This document shows, in pieces, positions 1 through 11,042 of a DNA stretch of 64,000 nt (within the stretch, counting starts at the first letter, position 1; each line of letters opens with the position of its first letter). This DNA comes from Clostridia bacterium (GTDB taxonomy: Bacteria; Bacillota; Clostridia; Oscillospirales; Acutalibacteraceae). The notes beneath the pieces are model-generated. The model did not search any database. It saw only the letters and a list, made by a program, of their open reading frames with translations, and was not told the origin of the DNA. The stretch lies in assembly GCA_024404115.1 (NCBI GenBank), contig JAKSQM010000003.1, forward strand, positions 1 through 64,000. The letters are read 5' to 3'. A program made the position numbers and the translations under genes.

Positions 1-73
1 TTCCAATTACCCATTTCCTTCCATTACATCCCTTTGTTCAGTTTTGAAGGTGCGTAACGTACATAATGTTTAG

Positions 74-105
74 TCCGTAGTTTTTACTACGGATTTTTAT
101 TTTTT
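74..105 (+). terminator. Rho-independent terminator of an off-window rightward gene
   Basis: A perfect hairpin (TCCGTAG pairing with CTACGGA, loop TTTTTA) at 74-93 is followed by a T-rich run to 105. No coding sequence precedes it in the window, so it probably ends a gene lying to the left. Nothing else is seen in positions 1-73. Confidence 0.8.
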
Positions 106-113
106 AAACAATG

Positions 114-147
114 GAGCTGGTTGTTCAGACAATCAGCTCTTTTTTTG
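114..147 (+). terminator. Second tandem rightward terminator
   Basis: An 11-bp stem (114-124 with 129-139, one G-U pair, loop TCAG) is followed by seven T residues. It backs up the terminator at 74-105. The stem also covers the last codons of the leftward spoIVFB-like gene. Confidence 0.7.
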
Positions 148-715
148 TTATATTGATAACTGTCATATAAATTGCCATTGCCAACAGCGAAAAGTTGAGT
201 TTTGATTTAATCAAAATAATTATTCCAAGTGTATATAATAAAATCAGAAAAGTTCCGCTTATTTTTTTTAGAATTTTCTCTGCTTTTTGTCGTTCTGTGT
301 GCAAAATCAAGGTGTTTAAAAGTGCTGTTTGCCCATCTGTTGTACCTGTGGGCATCATATTAAAGATTCCAAGACACAAATTGATATTTATAAGTGATTG
401 TTTTTTTAATATTATTCCTAAAATAACCAGTGCAAAATTAACTATAGGCCCTGCAAGTGAAATGATTATCTCTTTTTTGGGTGATATTCTATAGCTTTGG
501 ATTGTGTCGATTCGCATACCGTATGCACCTAATGTTATACTTTTAATATTTCCTTTGAATATAGCAATTGCTGTCAGATGTCCGATTTCATGTAAAACAC
601 AGCACAACAGCGTTGTCAGTGCGTTGCCACTGGGAATGAAAAGCAGTGCGAATGTTATAACTGCGGCAAAATAGACACTGATATTGATTTTTATATTTTT
701 AATATGTATTGTCAT
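125..715 (-). CDS. spoIVFB: SpoIVFB-like site-2 protease (M50 metallopeptidase)
   Basis: A 196-residue integral membrane zinc protease. The HExxH motif lies in LHEIGHLTA near residues 42-50. The second conserved region is NMMPTGTTDG, where the Asp is the third zinc ligand of M50 proteases. Several hydrophobic segments surround the site. In sporulating Firmicutes, SpoIVFB cleaves pro-sigma-K in the outer forespore membrane. It is shorter than B. subtilis SpoIVFB (288 residues) and seems to lack the C-terminal CBS-type domain. It overlaps the upstream M23 gene by 4 nt (ATGA), the same partner arrangement as spoIVFA-spoIVFB. Family is certain; the sporulation role is inferred from the pairing. 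Confidence 0.8.
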   Translation of the reverse strand: MTIHIKNIKINISVYFAAVITFALLFIPSGNALTTLLCCVLHEIGHLTAIAIFKGNIKSITLGAYGMRIDTIQSYRISPKKEIIISLAGPIVNFALVILGIILKKQSLININLCLGIFNMMPTGTTDGQTALLNTLILHTERQKAEKILKKISGTFLILLYTLGIIILIKSKLNFSLLAMAIYMTVINITKKELIV

Positions 716-1518
716 ATTTTACCGTCTTTCAGCGGCAGATAATTTAGCGGGTCAATCATCTGACCCTCTTTTTTTATGCCAAAATGAAGATGCGGCCCTG
801 TGCTATAGCCTGTACTTCCCGAAAGTGCAATATATTCACCAGCACGGATAACATCGCCCTTGCTCACAAGCAGCTTCGAGCAGTGGCAATAAAGAGTCTC
901 GCAACCGTTTTTATGTACCATCCAAACATAATTGCCCGCTGTGTCGTCATAACCTGCTTTTGTAACAATGCCATCCCAAGCTGCTGATACTCTTGTACCT
1001 TCGTTGACAGCAATATCCACCGCTGAGTGAAGCTTGGTTATTCCACTGATTGGGTCGGTTCTGTAGCCAAATCGTGATGTGATTGCACCGTGAGCAGGGG
1101 AAATGATTGAATCGGAATCTGAAAAAATCGACATAACCTGTGAAACTGTTCGCTCGTCGCTTTTTTCGTAGGTATCCTCTTCTTTTTTCTCTGTTTCGGT
1201 TTCTTCTTTCACTTCCTCTTTTTCTTCGTCTGTTTCGTTTCTTTCAATTACTTCTATGGTGTTACTGGCACTTACTGGCTTCATAACAGATTCTGCAACC
1301 TCTTTGGCAGAGGATACAACCTGTGCAAAACTTACATTATCAGACATAATTTGTTTGTATTTCTCTTTAAGGTCTTTTGCTCCGCCCAGCTTGCACACAA
1401 GAAAAAGCAAAGCCACCATAAATGCACAGGCGAAAAATTGAATAAATATTATTTTGCAAAAGGGGTCAGACCCTTTTTTATTCTTATTATCAGTATTTTT
1501 TAAATCTTTGTTATCCAT
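712..1518 (-). CDS. spoIVFA: SpoIVFA-like membrane-anchored M23/LytM protein
   Basis: A 268-residue protein with a charged cytoplasmic start, one membrane segment (about residues 24-45), a Glu/Lys-rich linker (about 90-125) and a C-terminal M23 peptidase (LytM) domain (about 140-262). Zinc-binding elements are visible: LHSAVDIAV (H and D) and GPHLHFG (HxH). Its length matches B. subtilis SpoIVFA (264 residues), which tethers and restrains SpoIVFB. The domain looks catalytically complete, so it could also act on peptidoglycan like SpoIIQ-type proteins. The start ATG at 1518 is preceded by AAAGGGAGTG. It is cotranscribed with, and overlaps, the M50 gene. Confidence 0.75.
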   Translation of the reverse strand: MDNKDLKNTDNKNKKGSDPFCKIIFIQFFACAFMVALLFLVCKLGGAKDLKEKYKQIMSDNVSFAQVVSSAKEVAESVMKPVSASNTIEVIERNETDEEKEEVKEETETEKKEEDTYEKSDERTVSQVMSIFSDSDSIISPAHGAITSRFGYRTDPISGITKLHSAVDIAVNEGTRVSAAWDGIVTKAGYDDTAGNYVWMVHKNGCETLYCHCSKLLVSKGDVIRAGEYIALSGSTGYSTGPHLHFGIKKEGQMIDPLNYLPLKDGKI

Positions 1519-1586
1519 ATTTTCACTCCCTTTAAGAAATATATATGCATATATAAAAGAAAAATGAAATATATGGATTTAAAGCC

Positions 1587-1616
1587 TTGAAAAAGTTTGA
1601 GCGGTTGTGTTATAAT
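1587..1616 (+). promoter_or_regulatory. Sigma-A-type promoter for the HAD gene at 1647
   Basis: TTGAAA (1587-1592), an 18-bp spacer and TATAAT (1611-1616), with AAAGGAG just upstream of the ATG at 1647. Confidence 0.75.
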
Positions 1617-1646
1617 ACGCACTGTTGAAACAAAGGAGAGATAAAA

Positions 1647-2240
1647 ATGAACGTTTACGATTTTGACGAAACAATTTTCACAGGAGATGCAGAAGACCGT
1701 TTCTTTAAATTTATGTTTGCTAAAAAGGGCTTCCGTCATTTTAAAATTTCATGGCATATCTATGATATTATTCAGAAAATGCACTTTATCACAAAAACAA
1801 GAAGCCGTGAGTTACAGTATGGCTTCCTTAAAAAAATAGACAATATTGATGAAGTTGTTGCAGAGTATTGGTCAGAGGTTGAGAAGTATATGAAACCCTG
1901 GTACAATGACGCAAAACGCCCTGATGATGTTATTGCCAGCGGTACACCCAGATTTTTGCTTGAGCCAATCGTTGAAAAGCTCGGTATCGGCGGTCTTGTT
2001 GCAACTGAAATGGACACCAAAACAGGTAAGATTGATGGCGACTTCGCTATCGGCGAGTTTAAGGTAGTAAATTTCAGAAACCAGCTTGGACTTGACTGCA
2101 TTGATAATTTTTATTCAGATGCTTATTCAGACCATTTTATTGCAGAGTATGCAAAGAAAGCATTTATTATCCACGGTGAAAACGATGAATGCACCGAATG
2201 GAACGAATACTTCAAGGCACACCCTGAGCTGATGAAATAA
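1647..2240 (+). CDS. HAD-superfamily phosphatase, subfamily IB (phosphoserine-phosphatase-like)
   Basis: A 197-residue soluble protein. HAD motif I is YDFDETIF at residues 4-11 (nucleophile Asp). Motif II is IASGTP, the motif III Lys sits in GEFKVVNF, and motif IV is SDAYSD. The insert after motif I is helical, as in subfamily IB enzymes acting on small phosphorylated metabolites or phospholipid head groups. The substrate cannot be told from sequence. It is a single-gene unit with its own promoter (1587-1616) and a shared terminator (2246-2276). Confidence 0.8.
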   Translation: MNVYDFDETIFTGDAEDRFFKFMFAKKGFRHFKISWHIYDIIQKMHFITKTRSRELQYGFLKKIDNIDEVVAEYWSEVEKYMKPWYNDAKRPDDVIASGTPRFLLEPIVEKLGIGGLVATEMDTKTGKIDGDFAIGEFKVVNFRNQLGLDCIDNFYSDAYSDHFIAEYAKKAFIIHGENDECTEWNEYFKAHPELMK

Positions 2241-2245
2241 AAATT

Positions 2246-2276
2246 GACCGACTGACGATACGCTCATCAGTCGGTC
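2246..2276. terminator. Bidirectional terminator between two convergent HAD genes
   Basis: A perfect 10-bp stem (GACCGACTGA at 2246-2255 with TCAGTCGGTC at 2267-2276). T runs follow on both strands, so it can end the rightward gene at 2240 and the leftward gene at 2286. Confidence 0.85.
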
Positions 2277-2285
2277 TTTGCTTTT

Positions 2286-2942
2286 TTAAGAAAAGATAAT
2301 CTGTTTTAATTCTTCGGTGCTTTCTGCAATAAAATCTGCGTTGTGCTTTTTGAATTCCGCCTCACTGCCATAACCGTAAAGCACGGCGGCGCAGGGGATT
2401 CCAACACTGTGAGCGCCGTCAATGTCAAATTTTCTATCGCCAATCATAAGAATTTTTGCATTCTCTGGCAAATTGAAGCATTCAATGCACTTGCTGATAA
2501 TTTCAGTTTTGGTGCTTTCAACAGTTTTTGGGTCAGAGCCTACAATTGAATCAAAATATTTTTCAAGGTCAACCTTTTGAAGAATGATGTGAACAAAATC
2601 CTGCGGCTTGGAGCTACCAATGCCAACCTTGACACCTTCTTTGTTAAGAAGCGAAAGAAGCTCTTCAATGCCGTCATAAATATCAAATTCAAAAACACCG
2701 CCTGCGGAATAATTCTTTCTGAATTGCTTAACGAGCATATCGGCTTTTTCAAAATCAACACCACATTCTCTGATGTAGCTATCATGCAGGGGAGGACCGA
2801 TAAATGTGCGCAGACTCTCTTCACTGAGAGCAGGAAGTCCCATAAATTCAACAGATTCTCTTATGCAGCGAAATACGCCTTTGCCGGTGTCTGCAACAGT
2901 TCCGTCAAAGTCAAAAATCACTGCGTCAAAATTATTTTTCAT
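2286..2942 (-). CDS. HAD hydrolase, phosphoglycolate phosphatase-like (Gph/PGMB family)
   Basis: About 218 residues. Motif I is FDFDGTVADT, followed by a C1 helical cap, motif II GIGSSKP, a motif III Lys in ESTKTEII, and motif IV MIGDRKFDIDGA. This is the usual form of Gph-type phosphatases and beta-phosphoglucomutases, so substrate assignment is open. The start is set at the ATG at 2942 because GGTGAT sits about 6 nt upstream. An in-frame ATG nine codons further upstream has no such site. It is convergent with the preceding HAD gene. Confidence 0.8.
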   Translation of the reverse strand: MKNNFDAVIFDFDGTVADTGKGVFRCIRESVEFMGLPALSEESLRTFIGPPLHDSYIRECGVDFEKADMLVKQFRKNYSAGGVFEFDIYDGIEELLSLLNKEGVKVGIGSSKPQDFVHIILQKVDLEKYFDSIVGSDPKTVESTKTEIISKCIECFNLPENAKILMIGDRKFDIDGAHSVGIPCAAVLYGYGSEAEFKKHNADFIAESTEELKQIIFS

Positions 2943-2981
2943 ATAAATCACCGACGAATATAATAACATAAAACAGAATTG

Positions 2982-3010
2982 TTTACAACTGCATTTTTAT
3001 GTGTTATAAT
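2982..3010 (+). promoter_or_regulatory. trpS promoter
   Basis: TTTACA (2982-2987), a 17-bp spacer and TATAAT (3005-3010). The leader to the ATG is only about 45 nt, too short for a T-box. Confidence 0.8.
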
Positions 3011-3059
3011 TTGAGGTGGTTCAAATTTACATTTCCTTAGTAAAAGAGGTATATATATT

Positions 3060-4061
3060 ATGGAAAACGAAAAGAAAAAAATAGTACTTAGCTGTATTCA
3101 GCCCACATCAGTGCCAACAATCGGTAATTATCTTGGAGCACTTAAAAACTGGAAATATATGAGCGAGGATTATGATTGCTATTATGCAATTGCCGACCTC
3201 CACGCAATTACTGTCCGTCAGGAGCCTGCTAAGCTTAGAAAGCAGTCTATGGAGATGTATGCGCTTCTTCTTGCAGTTGGTCTTGACCCCGAAAAGAATG
3301 TTGTTTTTGTTCAGAGCCATGTTCCCGAACATTCACAGCTTTCATGGATTCTTAACTGCTACACACAGTTTGGTGAAGCATCAAGAATGACACAGTTTAA
3401 AGAAAAATCACTGAAGCATGCTGACAATATAAATGTTGGTCTGTTTGATTATCCAGTTCTCATGGCAGCAGATATTCTTCTTTATCAGGCAGATTTTGTT
3501 CCAATCGGTGCAGACCAGAAGCAGCACCTTGAGCTTGCAAGAAATATTGCAGAAAGATTTAATCAGGTTTATACACCTACTTTTGTTGTTCCTGAGCCTT
3601 TCTTTGGCAAGGTAGGCGCAAGGGTTATGTCTTTGCAGGACCCCACAAAGAAGATGTCAAAATCTGACCCCAATCCCAAGGCAAGCGTTAGTATGCTTGA
3701 TACACCTGATATGATTGCAAAGAAAATTAAGTCTGCTGTTACAGATTCAGAGGCAAAGGTTTATTATGGCGAGGGCAAAGATGGCATCAACAATCTTATG
3801 TCAATTTATTCAGCCTGCACAGGTCTTGATTTTGCACAGATTGAAAAAGATTTTGACGGCAAAGGCTACGGCGACTTTAAAGCTGCCGTTGCAGAAGCGG
3901 TTATTGAGTGCATAAAACCCATTCAGGATGAATATTCACACCTTATTGCTGATAAGAAATATCTTGAGGATTGCACACGCCTTGGCAAAGAAAAGGCATC
4001 ATATGCTGCACAGAAAACACTTCGCAAGGTTATGAAAAAGGTTGGTTTCTGGCAGGTTTAA
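3060..4061 (+). CDS. trpS: Tryptophan-tRNA ligase
   Basis: A 333-residue class I aminoacyl-tRNA synthetase that charges tRNA-Trp in the cytosol. The HIGH-equivalent motif is TIGNYLG near residue 21 and the KMSKS motif is KKMSKSDP near residue 200. Length and ending match bacterial TrpRS (330-350 residues). It has its own promoter and an AAGAGGT-type ribosome site. Unlike pheST further along, it has no room for a T-box leader. The downstream gap to argG holds a short palindrome (4065-4082) with no convincing T run. Confidence 0.95.
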   Translation: MENEKKKIVLSCIQPTSVPTIGNYLGALKNWKYMSEDYDCYYAIADLHAITVRQEPAKLRKQSMEMYALLLAVGLDPEKNVVFVQSHVPEHSQLSWILNCYTQFGEASRMTQFKEKSLKHADNINVGLFDYPVLMAADILLYQADFVPIGADQKQHLELARNIAERFNQVYTPTFVVPEPFFGKVGARVMSLQDPTKKMSKSDPNPKASVSMLDTPDMIAKKIKSAVTDSEAKVYYGEGKDGINNLMSIYSACTGLDFAQIEKDFDGKGYGDFKAAVAEAVIECIKPIQDEYSHLIADKKYLEDCTRLGKEKASYAAQKTLRKVMKKVGFWQV

Positions 4062-4101
4062 CAAAAAGCAAATGTTTGCTTTAACTAATTTGGTTATATA
4101 T

Positions 4102-4171
4102 ACAAATTTGCAAATTGCTGTATAAATATCCAGAATATTATTGACAAATATGCAAATTGGTGTATAATAAG
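4102..4171 (+). repeat. Two 28-bp direct repeats, 42 bp apart, overlapping the argG promoter
   Basis: Copy 1 (4102-4129) and copy 2 (4144-4171) agree at about 23 of 28 positions. Both share TGCAAATTG followed by TGTATAA. Copy 2 contains the argG -10 element. The 42-bp period is about four helical turns, which suits a regulator bound twice on one DNA face. Confidence 0.55.
4141..4168 (+). promoter_or_regulatory. argG promoter
   Basis: TTGACA (4141-4146), a 16-bp spacer and TATAAT (4163-4168). It lies inside the second copy of the direct repeat. Confidence 0.8.
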
Positions 4172-4210
4172 TGCATAAACAATGAATACACAGTTTCGGA
4201 GGAATAAAAA

Positions 4211-5443
4211 ATGAAAGACATTAAAAAAGTTGTTCTCGCATATTCAGGCGGTCTTGATACATCAATCATCATCCCCTGGCTTAAAGAAAATTATGACGGA
4301 TGTGAAGTAATTGCTGTTTCTGGTGATGTTGGTCAGGGTACTGAGCTTGACGGACTTGAAGAAAAAGCATTAAAGACAGGTGCATCAAAGCTCTACATTG
4401 AAGACCTTAAAGATGTATTTGTAAATGACTTCGTATTCCCCTCACTTAAAGCTGGCGCAGTTTACGAAGGTGAATACCTTCTCGGTACTGCATTTGCTCG
4501 TCCCATCATCGCAAAAAGACTTGTTGAAATCGCTAAGGCTGAGGGCGCAGACGCTATCTGCCACGGCTGCACAGGTAAGGGTAATGACCAGGTTCGTTTC
4601 GAGCTTGCTATTAAGGCATTTGCTCCTGAAATGAAAATCATCGCTCCCTGGAGAATCTGGGACATCAAATCTCGTGAAGAAGAGATTGAATATGCTGAGG
4701 CAAGAAATATTCCTCTTAAAATAAACAGAGAAACAAACTACTCAAAAGATAAGAACCTCTGGCATCTTTCACACGAAGGTCTTGACCTTGAAGATCCCGC
4801 AAACGAGCCTCAGTATAACAAGCCCGGCTTCCTTGAAATGGGCGTTTCACCTGAAATGGCTCCCGATAAGGCAACATATGTTACAATCAGCTTTGAAAAG
4901 GGCGTTCCCGTTGCTGTTGACGGCAAGAAGATGGGCGGCGTTGAGATGATCGAGCTCCTTAACGAAATCGGTGGTAAGAACGGTATCGGTCTTGCAGACA
5001 TCGTTGAGAACCGTCTTGTTGGTATGAAATCAAGAGGCGTTTATGAGAATCCCGCAGGTTCAATCCTCTACAAGGCTCACGAAGTTCTTGAAACAATCAC
5101 TCTTGACAGAGAAACTCAGCACTACAAAGCACTTATTGCTCAGAAGTTTGCAGAGGTTGTTTACTTCGGTCAGTGGTTCACTCCTCTCAGAGAAGCTCTT
5201 TCAGCTTTTGTTGATAAGACTCAGGAGAACGTTACTGGTGATGTTAAACTTAAACTTTATAAGGGCAACATGATCAATGCAGGTGTTACATCTCCCTATT
5301 CACTTTACAGTGAGGACTTCGCAACATTCGATAAGGATGAAGTTTATGATCAGAAAGATTCAGCTGGCTTCATCAACCTCTTCGGTCTTCCCCTCAAGGT
5401 TAGAGCTATCCTTGAGCAGCAGAGAGAAGCTAAGAAAGACTAA
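4211..5443 (+). CDS. argG: Argininosuccinate synthase
   Basis: A 410-residue enzyme that joins citrulline and aspartate with ATP in arginine synthesis. The ATP-binding PP-loop is AYSGGLDTS at residues 9-17. Further conserved blocks are [15 protein letters not shown] and the region around EPQYNKPGF. Length is typical (about 400). GGAGGA precedes the ATG at 4211. It is monocistronic: argH is not adjacent and a terminator follows at 5467. The direct repeats over its promoter suggest repression, perhaps by arginine. Confidence 0.95.
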   Translation: MKDIKKVVLAYSGGLDTSIIIPWLKENYDGCEVIAVSGDVGQGTELDGLEEKALKTGASKLYIEDLKDVFVNDFVFPSLKAGAVYEGEYLLGTAFARPIIAKRLVEIAKAEGADAICHGCTGKGNDQVRFELAIKAFAPEMKIIAPWRIWDIKSREEEIEYAEARNIPLKINRETNYSKDKNLWHLSHEGLDLEDPANEPQYNKPGFLEMGVSPEMAPDKATYVTISFEKGVPVAVDGKKMGGVEMIELLNEIGGKNGIGLADIVENRLVGMKSRGVYENPAGSILYKAHEVLETITLDRETQHYKALIAQKFAEVVYFGQWFTPLREALSAFVDKTQENVTGDVKLKLYKGNMINAGVTSPYSLYSEDFATFDKDEVYDQKDSAGFINLFGLPLKVRAILEQQREAKKD

Positions 5444-5466
5444 TTACAGTTACGAATTATATAAAA

Positions 5467-5501
5467 AGGCGGCAGCAGAAATTGCTGTCGCTTTTGTTTT
5501 T
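5467..5501 (+). terminator. argG terminator
   Basis: A GC-rich stem (GCGGCAGCA with TGCTGTCGC, one wobble and one bulge) is followed by TTTTGTTTTT. Confidence 0.75.
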
Positions 5502-5510
5502 GAATTAAAA

Positions 5511-5542
5511 AACTCCCTTGCGCATTTCTGCACAGGGGAGTT
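5511..5542 (-). terminator. Terminator of the leftward acyltransferase-glycosyltransferase operon
   Basis: On the minus strand AACTCCC pairs with GGGAGTT across a long loop and is followed by a T run. It lies immediately downstream of the stop codon at 5547. Confidence 0.65.
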
Positions 5543-5546
5543 GATT

Positions 5547-6698
5547 TTATTTTCTCTTTTCTGCATTCAAAAAGAATTGGTTGATTGCTTCAATTCGTTT
5601 GGTGGCATCAAAAAAATTTGAACGCTTTTCTGCTTCCAAAGCAAATTCATTCAGAAGCGCTGGATTTTCAAGAACTTTTTTCAAAGCGAGGTAAAGCTCT
5701 TCTTCGTCATTTTTGCAGATTATTCCACATTTGCTGTCGCCAAAAATCTCTGCCATACCTGAACATTCTGTTGTGATAACAGGCTTGCCGAGGATGATTG
5801 ATTCGGAAACAACAGTGCTGTAGCCCTCCGCATGAGAGGAGCAGACAAAAGCATCAGCATTTTTAAAAATCGTATAAGGATTTTTTTGATATTCATAAAG
5901 GAAAATTCTGTCTTGAAGCTCATTTTCATCAATAAGCTTTTCAATAGAATCACGCTCATAGCCAATGCCCATAATCGCAGCGGAGAATTGGAATCCGTCA
6001 TCTCTCAATTTTGCAGCTGCTCTTACAAATCTGTCATAACCCTTAACCTTTAAAAAGCTGCCAGCAAGCACAAACACGGGCCTTTTCATTTCTTTAACGG
6101 GGATAGACGGCTCTTCCGCACCCATAGCCTTTATTTTTTTATCGTCAATGATATTATAAAGAACAACGGTCTTTTCAGCCATTCCGTATGTAGCCACAAA
6201 AGAATCTCTGATGCTTTCAGAAACGCAGATTATATAATCCAGCTTTTCATAGCAGGCTTTTTCCTCTTCAGCGTCCCTGTATGCTGTAACGCTCCAGTGG
6301 TTGTTCACAAAATCCGTGTGAATATATGCCATCTTAACGCTGTTTTTATAGGGGGAATTCGCAATGATTTTTGTTGCATAACCCTCGCAGGCGGCAACTT
6401 CAACATCATACTTTCCTCTTAAATAAAGCTTTCTGACAGTTGCTGGCGAAAGCCTTACAGAGCCTGTGAGAATGATTCGGTTAATGAGCTCACGAGCACG
6501 ATTGTTATTTATATTTTTGTGAATAAATGGATGATAATGGCTGTGCTCTTTCATAAAAGGCACACGCATTTCTCCGTCAGTTTCAGATACAACAGTAATA
6601 TCCCATTCTTTTGGGTCAAGATTGCCAACAAGCTTTTCAAGTGCACCTTCAGCTCCGCCGCCGTCAAGGGATTCTACAAAAAACAAAACGGATTTCAA
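5547..6698 (-). CDS. Glycosyltransferase family 4 (GT-B fold)
   Basis: A 383-residue cytosolic retaining glycosyltransferase. The N-terminal acceptor domain has the GGGAE motif (about residues 13-17). The C-terminal donor domain has the E-x7-E signature in AEGYSTVVSES and ends with helices typical of GT4. It is clearly similar to the gene at 22539: both share GGGAE near the start, NLDPK-x-(W/Y)DITV and an ECSGM/DCSGM block. It is the second gene of a two-gene leftward operon with the acyltransferase 24 nt upstream. It may act on a cell-envelope glycan; donor and acceptor are unknown. Confidence 0.8.
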   Translation of the reverse strand: MKSVLFFVESLDGGGAEGALEKLVGNLDPKEWDITVVSETDGEMRVPFMKEHSHYHPFIHKNINNNRARELINRIILTGSVRLSPATVRKLYLRGKYDVEVAACEGYATKIIANSPYKNSVKMAYIHTDFVNNHWSVTAYRDAEEEKACYEKLDYIICVSESIRDSFVATYGMAEKTVVLYNIIDDKKIKAMGAEEPSIPVKEMKRPVFVLAGSFLKVKGYDRFVRAAAKLRDDGFQFSAAIMGIGYERDSIEKLIDENELQDRIFLYEYQKNPYTIFKNADAFVCSSHAEGYSTVVSESIILGKPVITTECSGMAEIFGDSKCGIICKNDEEELYLALKKVLENPALLNEFALEAEKRSNFFDATKRIEAINQFFLNAEKRK

Positions 6699-6722
6699 TT
6701 CAGATACCGCCTTTCGTTATGC

Positions 6723-7790
6723 TCATTTATAAAACGAAAACTGTGAAGTGGTAATTTCCTTTGATTTAAGGTCGTATTTATATTTTTCGTTGCCTCTTGT
6801 CATATCAAGGAATTCAACATCGGGCTTGCCATTGCTGATTTCATTCTGGATAAAAGAAATCAGCTGAGTGATTCCTGGTGAATACCATTCGTATTTTTTA
6901 TCAACACCAGCAAGAAGCAGATAAACAGTTTTGTTTTCGGGTTTATATACGGAATAGAAAAATGCAGCTGTTTCGTTGTTACATTCTGCAAGGAAGCACC
7001 AGCAGTTATCAATCTCTTTCATAACATCAATAGGCTTTGATGTGAAATCAACAAGAGCATTTCTGCCTTTGGTGTAAAGCTTTGCCTGCATAGAGGATGA
7101 ATCCCAAACAGCGTCCTGCTTCTGTGTCAGTCGCTGAGCTCTGATAGCCATAAGCTCGTCCGCTTTTTCGTCTGTAATATGGTCAAGAATTCTGTAGGTG
7201 AATTTCAGCCCGTCCCTTGCAGAGCGGTTGTTTGCTGTTCTGATATTCTGACGCATACTTTTTGAAAGATTTTTAAGATAAAAATCAAAGTCATCCTCAA
7301 TTTTTAATGACATACAAAGAGAATCAACCTTGTCCACATTTTCCACATTTTCAAGGTAACTGTATGAAGTGCAGGTTGATGAAACATTTTCAAAGCAAAA
7401 ATAATTCATACCGTAGTTTTGGGTAAGATAAGAAATTATCTCGCCAAGGTATTCACCCTTGAATTCATCGTATATAAAGTTAAGATAATCAGAAAATCCC
7501 TGTCTGCCAATAAAATAAAAGCCTTTTTTCAGACCGATACCCTTAACATAAAAGCCGGTTTTAACAATCTGAATCGGTGCAATCATAAGTGGCTTGCCAT
7601 CATCATCAGACAATAAAACATATGTGCCCTTTCTGAAAGGAGCTTTTTTCTTTTCAGCCATAAAATGCTTATTTATAATTTTATACCATTCATATGTCTG
7701 AAACCATGTCATTTCTATGCCCTTTTCAAGTGTACGCCATGCTGATTCAAGCTGGCTGAAATCAGCGGGAGAAAATTCAGATATTTTCAT
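6723..7790 (-). CDS. FemAB/GNAT-like acyltransferase
   Basis: A 355-residue protein with two GNAT-type halves, like the FemAB/BioF2-like acyltransferases often found in cell-wall or polysaccharide clusters. Visible features are SMRQNIRTANNRS in the middle (about residue 175), AAFFYSVYKPENKTVYLLLAGVD, and a closing FLDMTRGNEKYKYDLKS block. Such proteins transfer aminoacyl or acyl groups to glycans or peptides. Its cotranscription with a GT4 gene points to envelope glycan decoration. A consensus promoter and GGGAGGTGAT precede the start. The substrate is unknown. Confidence 0.65.
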   Translation of the reverse strand: MKISEFSPADFSQLESAWRTLEKGIEMTWFQTYEWYKIINKHFMAEKKKAPFRKGTYVLLSDDDGKPLMIAPIQIVKTGFYVKGIGLKKGFYFIGRQGFSDYLNFIYDEFKGEYLGEIISYLTQNYGMNYFCFENVSSTCTSYSYLENVENVDKVDSLCMSLKIEDDFDFYLKNLSKSMRQNIRTANNRSARDGLKFTYRILDHITDEKADELMAIRAQRLTQKQDAVWDSSSMQAKLYTKGRNALVDFTSKPIDVMKEIDNCWCFLAECNNETAAFFYSVYKPENKTVYLLLAGVDKKYEWYSPGITQLISFIQNEISNGKPDVEFLDMTRGNEKYKYDLKSKEITTSQFSFYK

Positions 7791-7808
7791 TTATATCACC
7801 TCCCGTTT

Positions 7809-7837
7809 ATTATAATACGATTTAGAAATAGTGTCAA
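7809..7837 (-). promoter_or_regulatory. Promoter of the leftward acyltransferase-GT operon
   Basis: Minus strand: TTGACA (7832-7837), a 17-bp spacer and TATAAT (7809-7814). Full consensus. Confidence 0.85.
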
Positions 7838-7997
7838 CAATAAAGAGAGTTATGTGTATAGTTTTAAGGATATATAACAGTGCTTTTATAAGAATGAGAT
7901 TCATTTGTACGCAATATACAATAAACAAGATGGCGGTTTTGGTTATCTTGTATAAAAAAATTTTTTATTTCTGCAAGGAAATTTTTGCAAAATGGTA

Positions 7998-8027
7998 TAG
8001 ACTTTATATAAAAAAGTGTGTTATACT
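7998..8027 (+). promoter_or_regulatory. Candidate ppdK promoter
   Basis: TAGACT (7998-8003), an 18-bp spacer and TATACT (8022-8027). The -35 is weak. Confidence 0.4.
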
Positions 8028-8090
8028 AATATACGAATGTTAAGGGGTATTTATGCCCCATTCAAACATATTATATTGGAGGTAAACACA

Positions 8091-10730
<2,640 letters not shown>

Positions 10731-10755
10731 TTGTAAAATCGCATAATTGATTTTT

Positions 10756-10786
10756 CCCCAGTCTTGCAAAAGGCTGGGGATTTTTG
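10756..10786 (+). terminator. ppdK terminator
   Basis: CCCCAGTCTT pairs with AAGGCTGGGG (one wobble), followed by ATTTTTGCTTTTT. Confidence 0.85.
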
Positions 10787-11013
10787 CTTTTTATAAATCT
10801 GAATACCAATTAACCAAATTGCAACAATAAAAACGAAAAGTTTAATCCCAAACAGTATTGCCTTTCTCCCAAATTTATATAGAAATTGGGAGAAAGAAAA
10901 AAGAATTTTAAGAGCGTTGAATGTTCTTAATTCAAAAATATAATTTTTCTGTCGCAGATTGTATAAAAAACGGCTTTGTTTTAAGTTATTTTTGTTAAAA
11001 ACTAATTTGGTGG

Positions 11014-11042
11014 TTGACATTCAACTTGACAAAGTTTATAAT
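11014..11042 (+). promoter_or_regulatory. Promoter of the large secreted repeat protein
   Basis: TTGACA (11014-11019), a 17-bp spacer and TATAAT (11037-11042), the exact consensus. TAAGGAGGA precedes the ATG at 11110. Confidence 0.85.

Larger units (their letters stand above)
7791..8090. other. Divergent intergenic region between the acyltransferase operon and ppdK
   Basis: It holds the leftward promoter (7809-7837), a candidate rightward promoter (7998-8027), and a small hairpin at 8044-8059 (GGGGTA with TGCCCC) in the ppdK leader. A 70-codon ORF at 7831-8043 is AT-rich and has no ribosome site, so it is not called. Confidence 0.6.

Noticed and set aside
4065-4082. Palindrome AAAGCAAATGTTTGCTTT after trpS as a terminator
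   Set aside because: The stem is AT-rich and no T run follows, so termination there is doubtful.
4163-4200. Classical ARG-box operator before argG
   Set aside because: Only partial half-site resemblance (TGCATA, AATGAATA); symmetric spacing does not fit the consensus.
7831-8043. 70-codon rightward ORF before ppdK
   Set aside because: AT-rich composition, no ribosome site, and it overlaps the candidate ppdK promoter.
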